Of a stretch of DNA of 64,000 bases, positions 18,853-27,273 are shown piece by piece. This stretch comes from JANQJA01 sp040880285 (GTDB lineage: Bacteria > Pseudomonadota > Gammaproteobacteria > Pseudomonadales > Azotimanducaceae). The stretch lies in assembly GCA_040880285.1 (NCBI GenBank), contig JBBDIT010000051.1, positions 1 through 64,000 of the forward strand, in the 5' to 3' direction. Within the stretch, counting starts at the first letter, position 1. The number at the start of each line of letters is the position of its first letter. The position numbers and the translations under genes are program-made. The notes under the pieces are model-generated. The model was not told the origin of the DNA. It did not search any database and saw only the letters and a program-made list of their open reading frames with translations.

Positions 18853-20979
18853 CTATCGCGCGAGGCGCTTCTTCTTATTCTGGACGTAATCCACCAGGAT
18901 ATATTCGCCAAGGCGATGGGGCTCGGTATAAAAGACACGTCCGCCGTTGATCTTTGTCATTTGTTCAACGAACGCTTTTAGATAGTAACTCTGGTCCAGC
19001 ATAAACGTGTTGATGGTGATACCTTTGGTGGTACAGCTGCGGATCGCTTTGAGGGTTCGGCTAATGGTCGCTGGCGTCGGTGGATAGGCGAACACAGGGC
19101 GACCGTCCTCAAGGTGTGCGGTGGGTTCGCCATCGGTGATCATTATTATTTGTCGGGTGCCTTGTTGGTGTTTTGCGAGCAGCTTCTCGGCCAGGATCAA
19201 CGCGTGTTGCATGTTGGTGCCCAGGAGGTAGTCGTCGTATTGCAGGTAGGGCAGATCATGCGCCTTGATCTCCTTGGCATAGGCAGAAAATCCCAGCACA
19301 TAGAGACTGTCACGCGGATACGCTGAGGAGATCAGGTTATGCAGTGCCATGGCGACTTTCTTTGCGGATTGGAACGAGCCGCGTAATGCCATGGACCAGG
19401 ATAGATCCACCATGAGTACTGTCGCGGTCTGGGTAATGAGCTCACTCCGGTAAATCTCGAAATCTTCTGCCCGGAGTTTAACCGGTGACCCGGGGCCTTC
19501 CCGATCCAGGGCGTTGCGAATCGTTCGTGGCATGTGCAGGTGAAGCGGGTCCCCGTATTCGAACGGTTTTGATTCTTCAATTCGCTCACCGAAGCGGCCT
19601 TCTTCGGGCACCGCATGGTTACCCAGCTGCTGTTTCTTGAGGCGCTGGTAAATTTCGCCCAGGGCTTTTTGGCCGAGTGAGCGGGTACCGCGTGGCGTCA
19701 GTTCCCACTTGTTGCTGTCCTTTCTGACGTAGCCAGCCTCCTCGAGAATTTCCATGAGCTTCTTCATCTCTTCAAGATTCTCGGCTGCCTCCTTACCCAG
19801 CAGTTCTTCAACCTTATTCGGATCAATGGAGTCGACCTTGCCGTCGTATTGTGCCCGTTGCATTTGTTGCTCAAGTTCGTCCAACTGCTGCATTTCTCGC
19901 ATCAGCTCCATGGCCGCCTGCAGGTCAATCTCCTGGCCTCCGGAGAAGTCGTAACGTTTGCCCTGGGGATTTAAGAAGTCCATCTCCTTGGCAAGCTTGG
20001 CGAGTTCCGCGTTGAGTTCCGGATCACCGAATTTATCGCTCATCATCTCCTGGAGTTGTTGTTGTTGTTCGGGTGACATGGAGTTAAACAGGGATTGAGT
20101 GGCAGCCATCTGCTGTTGCATTTGTTCCAGAAGCTCATCGAGTGACCGCGGCGGATTGTCCCCGAACATATCGGCATATTTGTCCATGAACGCTTCGAAT
20201 CCAGGGTCTTCACCGGCAATTTTTTTTACCAGCATGTCGTTCAGGTCTTTGACCATATTCTTCATGCGTTCGATATCGCCATCGGACATGTTGTTGACCA
20301 TCTTCTCCACGTCCTTAAAAAAAGACTGGGTCATGGACTTGCGCAATTGTTCGATCAGTTTGAGGAATTTTTTCTGGGCTTCTGCGTTCAGGAATTCATA
20401 GTTCTGGAGTGAGCGCACCTTCCCTGACGTATCCGGCGGCAGGTTAGCAATAAATTCCTGGTTTTGTTTGCCAATATCACCGAGTACCTTGTCGGAGAAG
20501 TTGGGTGCATTGCTGGTGGACTGGACGTCGTTTTTGTTACCGGGATTGCCAATATCGACATCATCAGCATCAACCGGCGGTGCACTTTCCAGGTCTTTCA
20601 TCAAGTCATCCATGAACTTCCTGGACTCGTCTGTGGCGGTTTCCTGATTGATCCAGTCGTCGATAGTCTGCTGTTCCATCTCAAGGATTTCATCCAACTG
20701 GCGTTTGATGTCTTCCATGACACTACCCATGTCATAGCGTTCGAGCCTCTGGTTACGTTGATCTTTTAACTGCCTCAACAGATCACGCAGGCCGCGAATG
20801 TAGTTGCCGTCCTCAGAGTCCATGCCACGCTGCATGAGATAGCGCATGGCCTGTTCAAGGTCACCAAATTCCATCAGGTCTTCAGAAATAGCACCAAGAA
20901 TGTCATCGGCATCGAGTGTTTCTTTCTGGGATCCATCCCACTTCGAATAGCGGATCCATGAATTCGGTCTTATCGACAT
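18853..20979 (-). CDS. VWA-domain protein, partner of a MoxR-type ATPase
   Basis: A 708-residue cytoplasmic protein. The first 510 residues are highly charged and helical, with long Q/E/M-rich coiled-coil segments and a winged-helix-like patch (YVRKDSNKWELTPRGTRSLG). The last part, about 518-700, is a von Willebrand A domain with an intact MIDAS: DLSWSM (521-530), TN in LLGTNMQ, and TDGEPT. Such VWA proteins work with the AAA+ ATPase encoded just upstream (stop 21010, start 20979), as in metal-chelatase and MoxR-VWA chaperone systems that remodel or metallate target proteins. No target is evident. Confidence 0.88.
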   Translation of the reverse strand: MSIRPNSWIRYSKWDGSQKETLDADDILGAISEDLMEFGDLEQAMRYLMQRGMDSEDGNYIRGLRDLLRQLKDQRNQRLERYDMGSVMEDIKRQLDEILEMEQQTIDDWINQETATDESRKFMDDLMKDLESAPPVDADDVDIGNPGNKNDVQSTSNAPNFSDKVLGDIGKQNQEFIANLPPDTSGKVRSLQNYEFLNAEAQKKFLKLIEQLRKSMTQSFFKDVEKMVNNMSDGDIERMKNMVKDLNDMLVKKIAGEDPGFEAFMDKYADMFGDNPPRSLDELLEQMQQQMAATQSLFNSMSPEQQQQLQEMMSDKFGDPELNAELAKLAKEMDFLNPQGKRYDFSGGQEIDLQAAMELMREMQQLDELEQQMQRAQYDGKVDSIDPNKVEELLGKEAAENLEEMKKLMEILEEAGYVRKDSNKWELTPRGTRSLGQKALGEIYQRLKKQQLGNHAVPEEGRFGERIEESKPFEYGDPLHLHMPRTIRNALDREGPGSPVKLRAEDFEIYRSELITQTATVLMVDLSWSMALRGSFQSAKKVAMALHNLISSAYPRDSLYVLGFSAYAKEIKAHDLPYLQYDDYLLGTNMQHALILAEKLLAKHQQGTRQIIMITDGEPTAHLEDGRPVFAYPPTPATISRTLKAIRSCTTKGITINTFMLDQSYYLKAFVEQMTKINGGRVFYTEPHRLGEYILVDYVQNKKKRLAR

Positions 20980-21009
20980 ATCATCTACCCTGACCGGTAG
21001 TGCCGGTCG

Positions 21010-22410
21010 TTAGCCCGAATAAGTTGCCCGACCATTGACACGGTCTTTGTTCAGCAACTGGTTGAGGTGCAAGCCTTCCAGAATAAATTCTGTCACAGAA
21101 GCGCGCACCGCAACATTTTCGGAGTGCGCAAGTTTAGCTACCGCTTCATTCATGCCATCGACTTTTTTGATAATGGACTCATAATCAACGGATGGAAAAG
21201 ATTCTCCCGTGGTCACGTGCATGCCGTCAGCAAACTGCAATCCTAGTGCTTCCATCTCAGCCATATCGGTATAGCGTGAAAAGACGGCCTTGATCGCATC
21301 ATTGAATAATTTTCCCACGATCTTGTCTTCACGCCCGTCTTCCATGGCTTCAAACTCAACCTTTCCTTGAAGTGACGGCATGATAAACGGAAGGTCAGAA
21401 ATACGCGGTACGATATCCTGTTCACCCGTGCGAATAGCCCGGCGGAGAGCGTTGGCCAGCAAGGCTTCATAGTTGGAGACAGAAGCCCGTACGGATACGC
21501 CGGAGCGTTGATTGATGTCAGGTGATTTTCGTGCCAATTGTGTGATCTCGGCAATGATCTGTTGCATGAACGAGGGAACGCTCTCCCGGTATTCGCCGAG
21601 ATCCATCTTGCTCTGCTCTTGTTCCATGATGGTGATTTCTTCCAGCACTGATTCCGGATAATGAGTCCGGATCTGGGAACCGTAGCGGTCCTTGAGCGGC
21701 GTAATAATACGGCCCCGATTGGTATAGTCCTCGGGATTAGCGGTGGCCACGATCAATATGTCGAGATCGAGCCTCACCTTATGGCCACGGATCTGGATGT
21801 CACGCTCTTCCATCACATTGAGAAGGCCTACCTGGATGCGTTCTGCCAGGTCGGGTAATTCATTGATGGCAAAAATACCGCGATTGGTATGGGGAACAAG
21901 CCCAAAGTGTAACGCTTCTTCGTCAGAGAGATAGCGTCCCTCTGCTATCTTGATGGGGTCTACTTCACCGATGAGGTCAGCGATTGTGATGTCTGGTGTT
22001 GCCAGCTTCTCACCATATCTTGCATCCCGGTGCAGCCAGCGTACAGGTGCGTTGTCACCCATCTCTTCAACAAGCTTTTTGCCCTGTGCGCTTATCGGTC
22101 GAAACGGGTTCTCGGGAATTTCCACACCATCGAGAATCGGGGTCCACTCATCTAACAAGGAAGTAAGGCTGCGAATAATTCTCGACTTTGCTTGACCACG
22201 TTCACCCAGGAGTATGATGTCCTGTCCTGATAACACCGCATTTTGAAGCTGTGGTATGACGGTATCATCGTATCCGACGATACCGGGAAAGGTCTCTTCA
22301 TTGTCACCGAGTTTCTTCATCAGATTACGGCGCAGTTCTTCACGCACCGGTAATACCTCGTATCCGGAGTCGCGAAGCTCACCCAGGGTTTTGGCTTGAG
22401 AATTCGTCAC
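21010..22410 (-). CDS. AAA+ ATPase of the MoxR / magnesium-chelatase ChlI type
   Basis: A 466-residue ATPase. Walker A is GERGQAKSR (69-77). The Walker B position reads FAINELPDL, with Asn where most AAA+ have Asp before the catalytic Glu. Sensor I is VATANPED, and the arginine-finger area is PLKDRYGSQIRTHYP, as in ChlI-like proteins. The GTG start at 22410 is preceded by AAGGAGGAG. It is the first gene of a two-gene operon with the VWA protein, 30 bases apart. It probably forms hexameric rings that act with the VWA subunit in chaperone-like or metal-insertion work. Confidence 0.88.
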   Translation of the reverse strand: MTNSQAKTLGELRDSGYEVLPVREELRRNLMKKLGDNEETFPGIVGYDDTVIPQLQNAVLSGQDIILLGERGQAKSRIIRSLTSLLDEWTPILDGVEIPENPFRPISAQGKKLVEEMGDNAPVRWLHRDARYGEKLATPDITIADLIGEVDPIKIAEGRYLSDEEALHFGLVPHTNRGIFAINELPDLAERIQVGLLNVMEERDIQIRGHKVRLDLDILIVATANPEDYTNRGRIITPLKDRYGSQIRTHYPESVLEEITIMEQEQSKMDLGEYRESVPSFMQQIIAEITQLARKSPDINQRSGVSVRASVSNYEALLANALRRAIRTGEQDIVPRISDLPFIMPSLQGKVEFEAMEDGREDKIVGKLFNDAIKAVFSRYTDMAEMEALGLQFADGMHVTTGESFPSVDYESIIKKVDGMNEAVAKLAHSENVAVRASVTEFILEGLHLNQLLNKDRVNGRATYSG

Positions 22411-22666
22411 TTAAGGCTCCTCCTTGTCACATCGAGCCCCCATGCGGGCTTACCATATAAACAGTTTGCGAGCCCGGCTTGCAAGGGGAATTTGCCCCCA
22501 TGGACGAGCGTATTGCCAGCATGGATATGGCCCAGCGCGCGAGGATTCGTTGAGTTTGTCAGGCTACCTTGCCCTTTTTTAATATCGATTGTGTAATATC
22601 AGTCCCTTCATTGTTAATTGGATAAAACTAACGCTTGGACTGGCTCATTGTTGAAAGTTTCATCCC

Positions 22667-23713
22667 TTGAATAGCGAGACGCTAACACCGGACCAGGTTG
22701 CTGACCGGATTTCTGCCTTTCTGCGTGAGCAGTGGGGACAAGACGTGCAAATTCAGCAGGTTGAGAAGATCTTCGGTGGTGCATCGAGAGAGACGTTCCG
22801 GGTCAGCCTGTTGCGTGCAGGCGAACCTGTGGGCGTAGTCATCAGACGCGATCCGCCCACCAGTTTAATTGACACTGAACGTAAGCTGGAATACGGCGCC
22901 TATGCAGCCATCTATCCCACAGACATTCCTGTGCCTGAACCCTTGTTTCTCGAAGATGACCCGAAATGGCTGGGTCAACCCTTTTCGGTGATGAGTGAGG
23001 TCACAGATGCCCAGACGGATGTCAGTGCACTGGATGAAGCCGGGAGAATGCGTATCGGCGAGCAGAAGTGGCGATTGCTGGGAAAACTTGCGGCGATGGA
23101 CCCGATCGCGCTGGGTTTTGACGAACTGACGGAAGTGCCTGGTGTGGAAGCTTGTGCCTTGCGCGAACTCGAATATTGGACCGGCGTCATTGCCAAAGAT
23201 CAGTTTCATCCAGAACCTATTGCCGAGGCGGCGATTCGCTGGCTCCGTCGCAACCTTCCAGCGCCGGCGGTGAAACTCAGTATCGTTCATGGAGACTACC
23301 GCACCGGTAATTTCCTGTTCTCGGAGCAAACCGGTATCAAAGCGGTACTTGACTGGGAAATGTGCCATCTGGGTAATCCCCTGGAAGACCTGGCCTGGTC
23401 TCTCGATCCCTTATGGAGCTGGGGGACGCCGGAACTGGCCGGACGTTTGTTACCACCGCACGAGGCCATCCGTATATGGGAAGAGTCTAGTGGGCTTAAA
23501 GTCGACATTAAGGACTTTTTTTGGTGGCGAGTGTTGGTCGCGGTCAAGGCGCTGGCAATCTGGATCTCTTCCAGTGAAGACTTTCACAACGGAAATTCCA
23601 GAGATGCGATTCTGGCCTATGCAGGTTGGGCGATGACGGACCGTCAGAATCGGATACTGCTGGATTATCTTTCTCCCGTGTCACGTAATGAATTCGGGAG
23701 CCGTACCTTATGA
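22667..23713 (+). CDS. APH-fold kinase, ACAD10/11- or LvaA-like
   Basis: Aminoglycoside-phosphotransferase-fold kinase with the catalytic loop VHGDYRTGNFLF and the metal-binding VLDWEMCHLGNPLEDLAW. This subtype matches the kinase domain of ACAD10/11 and Pseudomonas LvaA, which phosphorylates 4-hydroxyacyl-CoA in levulinate breakdown. Its stop overlaps the next start (ATGA), and that small protein resembles the LvaB partner, which supports the assignment. The start is TTG at 22667, with no strong Shine-Dalgarno. An antibiotic-resistance role is unlikely given the subtype. The hydroxyacyl-CoA kinase role is inference. Confidence 0.85.
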   Translation: MNSETLTPDQVADRISAFLREQWGQDVQIQQVEKIFGGASRETFRVSLLRAGEPVGVVIRRDPPTSLIDTERKLEYGAYAAIYPTDIPVPEPLFLEDDPKWLGQPFSVMSEVTDAQTDVSALDEAGRMRIGEQKWRLLGKLAAMDPIALGFDELTEVPGVEACALRELEYWTGVIAKDQFHPEPIAEAAIRWLRRNLPAPAVKLSIVHGDYRTGNFLFSEQTGIKAVLDWEMCHLGNPLEDLAWSLDPLWSWGTPELAGRLLPPHEAIRIWEESSGLKVDIKDFFWWRVLVAVKALAIWISSSEDFHNGNSRDAILAYAGWAMTDRQNRILLDYLSPVSRNEFGSRTL

Positions 23714-24132
23714 TTCCGCATGCTGCCTCTGCTCTTCGAATGTTGGCCCAGCGCATTATGATGTCTGTGCTGCCGGAGGTTAAGTCAGCTTATGTTGCCG
23801 CTGACGGTGCCATGGTCAGTATGCTGCTTACCGCCTTGTCGAGCGAACTTGAGTCCGGCGTTGCAAACCGGGTGTCTGACATTGAAGAAATGAAGGCCAT
23901 ACTGGCACGGTACAGCGACCGGGTCGAAAATCCTGAGGAACTCCTGTCACTGACTCCTGCTTCATTCAGATTGACCGAAGTAAACCGTGTGCACGATCTT
24001 CTCACCAGAGCGCTGATCTTACTCCATGAGACTGTCGAGGTTGAGAATGTATCGGAGGCGCAAGCCAATATTAATCGTGAAATTTTCGTTTACCTGCATG
24101 ATCATGCAGAACGGCACAAACTCTCGATCTAA
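23710..24132 (+). CDS. Small helical protein, probable DUF6285/LvaB-like kinase partner
   Basis: A 140-residue, all-helical soluble protein with no catalytic motif I recognise. It overlaps the kinase gene by 4 bases (ATGA), so the two are translationally coupled. In the levulinate operon of Pseudomonas, LvaA needs a small partner LvaB of similar size and helical character (DUF6285). Position, size and pattern fit, but the residue-level match is from memory. It ends 4 bases into the convergent cmoB gene. Confidence 0.6.
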   Translation: MIPHAASALRMLAQRIMMSVLPEVKSAYVAADGAMVSMLLTALSSELESGVANRVSDIEEMKAILARYSDRVENPEELLSLTPASFRLTEVNRVHDLLTRALILLHETVEVENVSEAQANINREIFVYLHDHAERHKLSI

Positions 24133-25115
24133 TTCTTGTTGGCAATAACAACCGCGCGTGTCGGCGCAGGCAACCCCTCGATCGTTTTGTTGGCATCATC
24201 AGGGTCCAGAAAGTCTGGCAGGGACTGGAACGTCATCCATTCTGTCGCGCGTTGTTCTTGCTTGGTCGTCACTGTGACGTCCACTGTCCTTATATGGGTA
24301 AAATCCGCCTGTTTCAGCCACCGTTCCACCGAGCCAGTAGAGGGGATCGAGAATACATTACCCATTTTGGCGTACCTGCCTTCGGGAACCAACAGGTCAT
24401 GTGTGGCGTCCTCGATGACCAGCGTTTCGAGCACGAGTTCGCCTCCGGGCCTGAGGAATCCGGCAAGCTCTCGCAAGTGATCCATCGGCGATTTACGATG
24501 ATAAAGGATGCCCATAGAGAATACGGTATCGAAACAACCGAAGGCAGGCAGGTGTTCGCTGCGCAACGGCAGGATGGTGGCAGGCACCTTGTCCATTAAA
24601 GGCGGTGCAATAAATCGGGTAATGGAAGCGAACTGGTAAAGGAACAGAAGGGTCGGATCGACGCCCAATACGAACCGTGCCCCTTCGCCAAGCATTCGCA
24701 TCATGTAGTAGCCATTGCCGCATCCTATGTCCAGGACCTGCCGGCCGCTTAAGGGTGACAGGTGGGGCGCAATCCGGGCCCACTTGAGATCCGAGCGCCA
24801 CTCTGTGTCGATCGTGACACCAAATAAACACCAGGGACCCTTACGCCAGGGATTGAAAGCCTTGAGTTGTTGCGTGAACTCATGATCCTTGATGTCAAGT
24901 TCACGTGATTCGCCGATTGCCACCGGGCTGGCATTGAGTTCGATCGAAGAAGTTTTTATGTCGGGTAATGCAGACAGTGCAGTATCCCACTCTTCCTGCC
25001 GTCCATGTGATGTTGTGTGGAAGTTGGCATCGAGAGCCGTGCGCAGGTCCTGCTCAAACTTGCAGAGGGTGGTGGAGCGGGTGTGTTCGAACCAGGGATC
25101 GAACGAGAGACTCAT
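24129..25115 (-). CDS. cmoB: tRNA U34 carboxymethyltransferase CmoB
   Basis: Transfers a carboxymethyl group from carboxy-SAM to 5-hydroxyuridine at tRNA position 34, giving cmo5U. Full family length (328 aa) with the SAM-binding motif VLDIGCGNGYYMMRM, GVDPTLLFLYQF and FDTVFSMGILYHR, and the N-terminal RKGPW segment typical of CmoB. Its start overlaps the stop of the membrane-protein gene by 4 bases. The carboxy-SAM comes from CmoA, encoded two genes upstream. The 3' end overlaps the convergent small-protein gene by 4 bases. Confidence 0.95.
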   Translation of the reverse strand: MSLSFDPWFEHTRSTTLCKFEQDLRTALDANFHTTSHGRQEEWDTALSALPDIKTSSIELNASPVAIGESRELDIKDHEFTQQLKAFNPWRKGPWCLFGVTIDTEWRSDLKWARIAPHLSPLSGRQVLDIGCGNGYYMMRMLGEGARFVLGVDPTLLFLYQFASITRFIAPPLMDKVPATILPLRSEHLPAFGCFDTVFSMGILYHRKSPMDHLRELAGFLRPGGELVLETLVIEDATHDLLVPEGRYAKMGNVFSIPSTGSVERWLKQADFTHIRTVDVTVTTKQEQRATEWMTFQSLPDFLDPDDANKTIEGLPAPTRAVVIANKN

Positions 25116-25669
25116 GTTGCGTCGCTGGTCGCGTCGTCGATAGAAAGGCTAAGATGTTCGGCTAGCATGTCGTAGGCGCCATACGATTGCGTTACCAGCT
25201 CTGTCACCCAGATCTCGGCAAGAAGATAGGTCATTCGCTGGAGCCAGAGTGAGACGGAAAACAGTGCGATGGGTATCCCGAAGTTAATCGGAACCAATAC
25301 CGCGATGCCCAGGCCGACAGCGATGCCGGCGGTGCTATGTATCCAGGTTCCTTTGTCAGCGGTCAGGCCGACAATGATGGTCCAGAAGATGCCAGTCAGG
25401 GGAACTACAATGGTTGAATACCAGCCAAAGTAGTAGACGATCAGAATCAGGCAAGCAAGGAACAGGATCACCGGCAGGATAAGTCCTGTCAGGATGATGA
25501 CCTTTTTACCCAACATTGAACGGCCGGTGGTTTCGACAATCGACTTGTTCGGCACATGTGTGAATACTTGTCGCGCCACATTACGGTCGACTTTGATTTG
25601 TGCTTGCCCAGAGATAAATTTGGGTTGAATCTCCTGGAACTGGGTTTCATTCAAGTACTGCTTCTTCAT
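25112..25669 (-). CDS. Unrecognised membrane protein between cmoA and cmoB
   Basis: A 185-residue protein I do not recognise. A soluble N-terminal part (1-52) is followed by about four membrane segments (roughly 55-80, 82-103, 107-128, 130-147) and a short acidic tail. It begins 4 bases after the cmoA stop and overlaps cmoB by 4 bases, so it is made with both. CmoA and CmoB are soluble, so a membrane partner is not expected. It may simply be inserted in the operon. Confidence 0.75.
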   Translation of the reverse strand: MKKQYLNETQFQEIQPKFISGQAQIKVDRNVARQVFTHVPNKSIVETTGRSMLGKKVIILTGLILPVILFLACLILIVYYFGWYSTIVVPLTGIFWTIIVGLTADKGTWIHSTAGIAVGLGIAVLVPINFGIPIALFSVSLWLQRMTYLLAEIWVTELVTQSYGAYDMLAEHLSLSIDDATSDAT

Positions 25670-25673
25670 CGTA

Positions 25674-26396
25674 TTAGCGTATCGCCAGAAATGTGCAAAA
25701 GTTGAGATTCCTGCTCAGTACGAACGTCGAAGAAAAACCCGCGCTGCGCAGGCGCGAAATATGTTGCGCTTCGGATTCAGGTACAAGTACTTCTTCCAGC
25801 GCCGCGCGTTTTTGTGAAATTTCGAGGTCACTGTACCCGTGGTAACGCTTGAACTCATGATGAAGTTCGGTCATGGCTTCCTGTCGGGCCACGTCTTCAA
25901 ATCGAATTTTCTCCGACAGAATCAGGGCGCCGCCCGTAACCATACCTGAGGCGACCCCTTTTAACACATCGAGTCTCTCGGCAGGTGAAATGAACTGTAA
26001 GGTGTAATTCATAACGACGATTGATGCGTTTTCAATAGCAACTTCCTGAATCCGGGCTTCAATTATTTTGCAACCTGCCTCGCTGTGGTCCCTTGCTATG
26101 TTTGCCCTGCAGCGCTCCACCATGGCGACAGAATTGTCCACACCGAAGACGCGGCACGATGCTGGCAGGTGGCGGCGAATCATCAGGGTGGAGGCGCCGA
26201 GGGAGCAGCCGAGGTCATAGCAGTTGGTCTGTGGTACTGCATATTTCCCGGTTACGAGCCCAATCAACTCCAGTATAAAGGAATAGCCAGGGACCGAGCG
26301 GTTAATCATATTTTCGAATACATCCGCAACTCGTTCGTCAAATTCGAACTTGTCGATCTCGTCCAAGGGTGCCGCGTAAACAATGTCCTTTTTCAT
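25674..26396 (-). CDS. cmoA: Carboxy-S-adenosylmethionine synthase CmoA
   Basis: Converts SAM and prephenate to carboxy-SAM, the donor for CmoB in tRNA wobble modification. Family signatures: DEIDKFEFDERVADVFENMI and NRSVPGYSFILELIG at the N-terminus, DLGCSLGASTLMIRR for cofactor binding, and FGVDNSVAMVERC. Length (240 aa) is normal. It heads a three-gene operon with the membrane protein and cmoB and diverges from the HNH gene. Confidence 0.95.
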   Translation of the reverse strand: MKKDIVYAAPLDEIDKFEFDERVADVFENMINRSVPGYSFILELIGLVTGKYAVPQTNCYDLGCSLGASTLMIRRHLPASCRVFGVDNSVAMVERCRANIARDHSEAGCKIIEARIQEVAIENASIVVMNYTLQFISPAERLDVLKGVASGMVTGGALILSEKIRFEDVARQEAMTELHHEFKRYHGYSDLEISQKRAALEEVLVPESEAQHISRLRSAGFSSTFVLSRNLNFCTFLAIR

Positions 26397-26549
26397 GGTG
26401 GCGAATCATACTGTAATTTGAGCGTGTTTCCGATGTGCTTTTGATCAATGGAACAGGGTCAATGCTTGATTTGTAGCGGAACATGGATAATATAGACCGA
26501 GCTTTTTTGTTCAGATAAAAAGCAGCTGTGGTGATGACGAGGCCAGTCA

Positions 26550-27134
26550 ATGAGCGTTCGTATACTGAGACTCAATACTGCGGGACTTCCGGTCGAATGG
26601 CTGAGTTGGCAGGAAGCCGTGTGCCTCCATGCCAGGGAACTGGTCAGTTGGACATTCGGTGAGGAAGTCATGGCGGTTCATGGTGGCCATTCGAGGCTAA
26701 CAGGTGAGCAAACCATCGTTACTCTGAACAGCATTATCGCCTGCAAAGGTAAGGTGTTCAGTAATAATCGCAAAGAACCACCCCTTACCAATCGGGCGCT
26801 GTTTCGGAGAGACCAGAATGTCTGTCTTTACTGTGGTAATCGCTTCGATGAGGTTCATCTGAGTCGAGATCATGTCATTCCGATTTCAAGAGGAGGGCTC
26901 GATATCTGGACTAACGTCGTGAGCGCCTGTAAACGGTGTAACGCGCGCAAAGGTAGCCTGCTGCCAGATGAGTGCCATATGGAACTCCTTGCGCTGCCTT
27001 ACCTGCCCAATCATGCTGAATACCTTGCATTGTCCCATAGTGGTCGAATTCTTGGAGACCAGATGGCATTCTTGCGCAAGCAATTCTCATCCAATAGCCG
27101 ATTGCTGACCGACGACGCGCTTTTGGCATTCTGA
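26550..27134 (+). CDS. HNH endonuclease-family protein
   Basis: A 194-residue protein with an HNH fold of the zinc-ribbon type: CLYCG ... SRDHVIPISRGG ... NVVSACKRCNARKG, with both Cys pairs and the catalytic His present. Free-standing HNH proteins of this form are widespread in Proteobacteria near housekeeping genes; a nicking or repair role is assumed, not shown. No intron, intein or phage gene lies nearby. ATG at 26550 diverges from cmoA (150 bases apart). It precedes lon, which has its own promoter. Confidence 0.88.
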   Translation: MSVRILRLNTAGLPVEWLSWQEAVCLHARELVSWTFGEEVMAVHGGHSRLTGEQTIVTLNSIIACKGKVFSNNRKEPPLTNRALFRRDQNVCLYCGNRFDEVHLSRDHVIPISRGGLDIWTNVVSACKRCNARKGSLLPDECHMELLALPYLPNHAEYLALSHSGRILGDQMAFLRKQFSSNSRLLTDDALLAF

Positions 27135-27216
27135 TCCAGGCGCTGCGTTAGCGAACCTGTCAACCAGTTCACCTCCATGGAGCCACGCAAGGATACCGGG
27201 CTTGTCACCAATCTGG

Positions 27217-27244
27217 CTTGAAATTGGGCCTTAAGGCCCCATCT
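27217..27244 (+). promoter_or_regulatory. Sigma-32 (heat-shock) promoter of lon
   Basis: CTTGAAA (27217-27223), a 13-base spacer and CCCCATCT (27237-27244) match the RpoH consensus CTTGAAA-N(11-14)-CCCCATnT at every defined base. It sits 30 bases before the lon ATG, and lon is a classic RpoH target in E. coli. The -10 element covers the possible TTG start at 27244, which rules that start out for transcripts from this promoter. Confidence 0.9.
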
Positions 27245-27273
27245 TGGTCACTATCCATGGCCAGGTAGTAGTT

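Noticed and set aside
22667..23713. Aminoglycoside resistance gene
   Set aside because: The kinase fold is shared, but the subtype and coupled small partner point to acyl-CoA metabolism.
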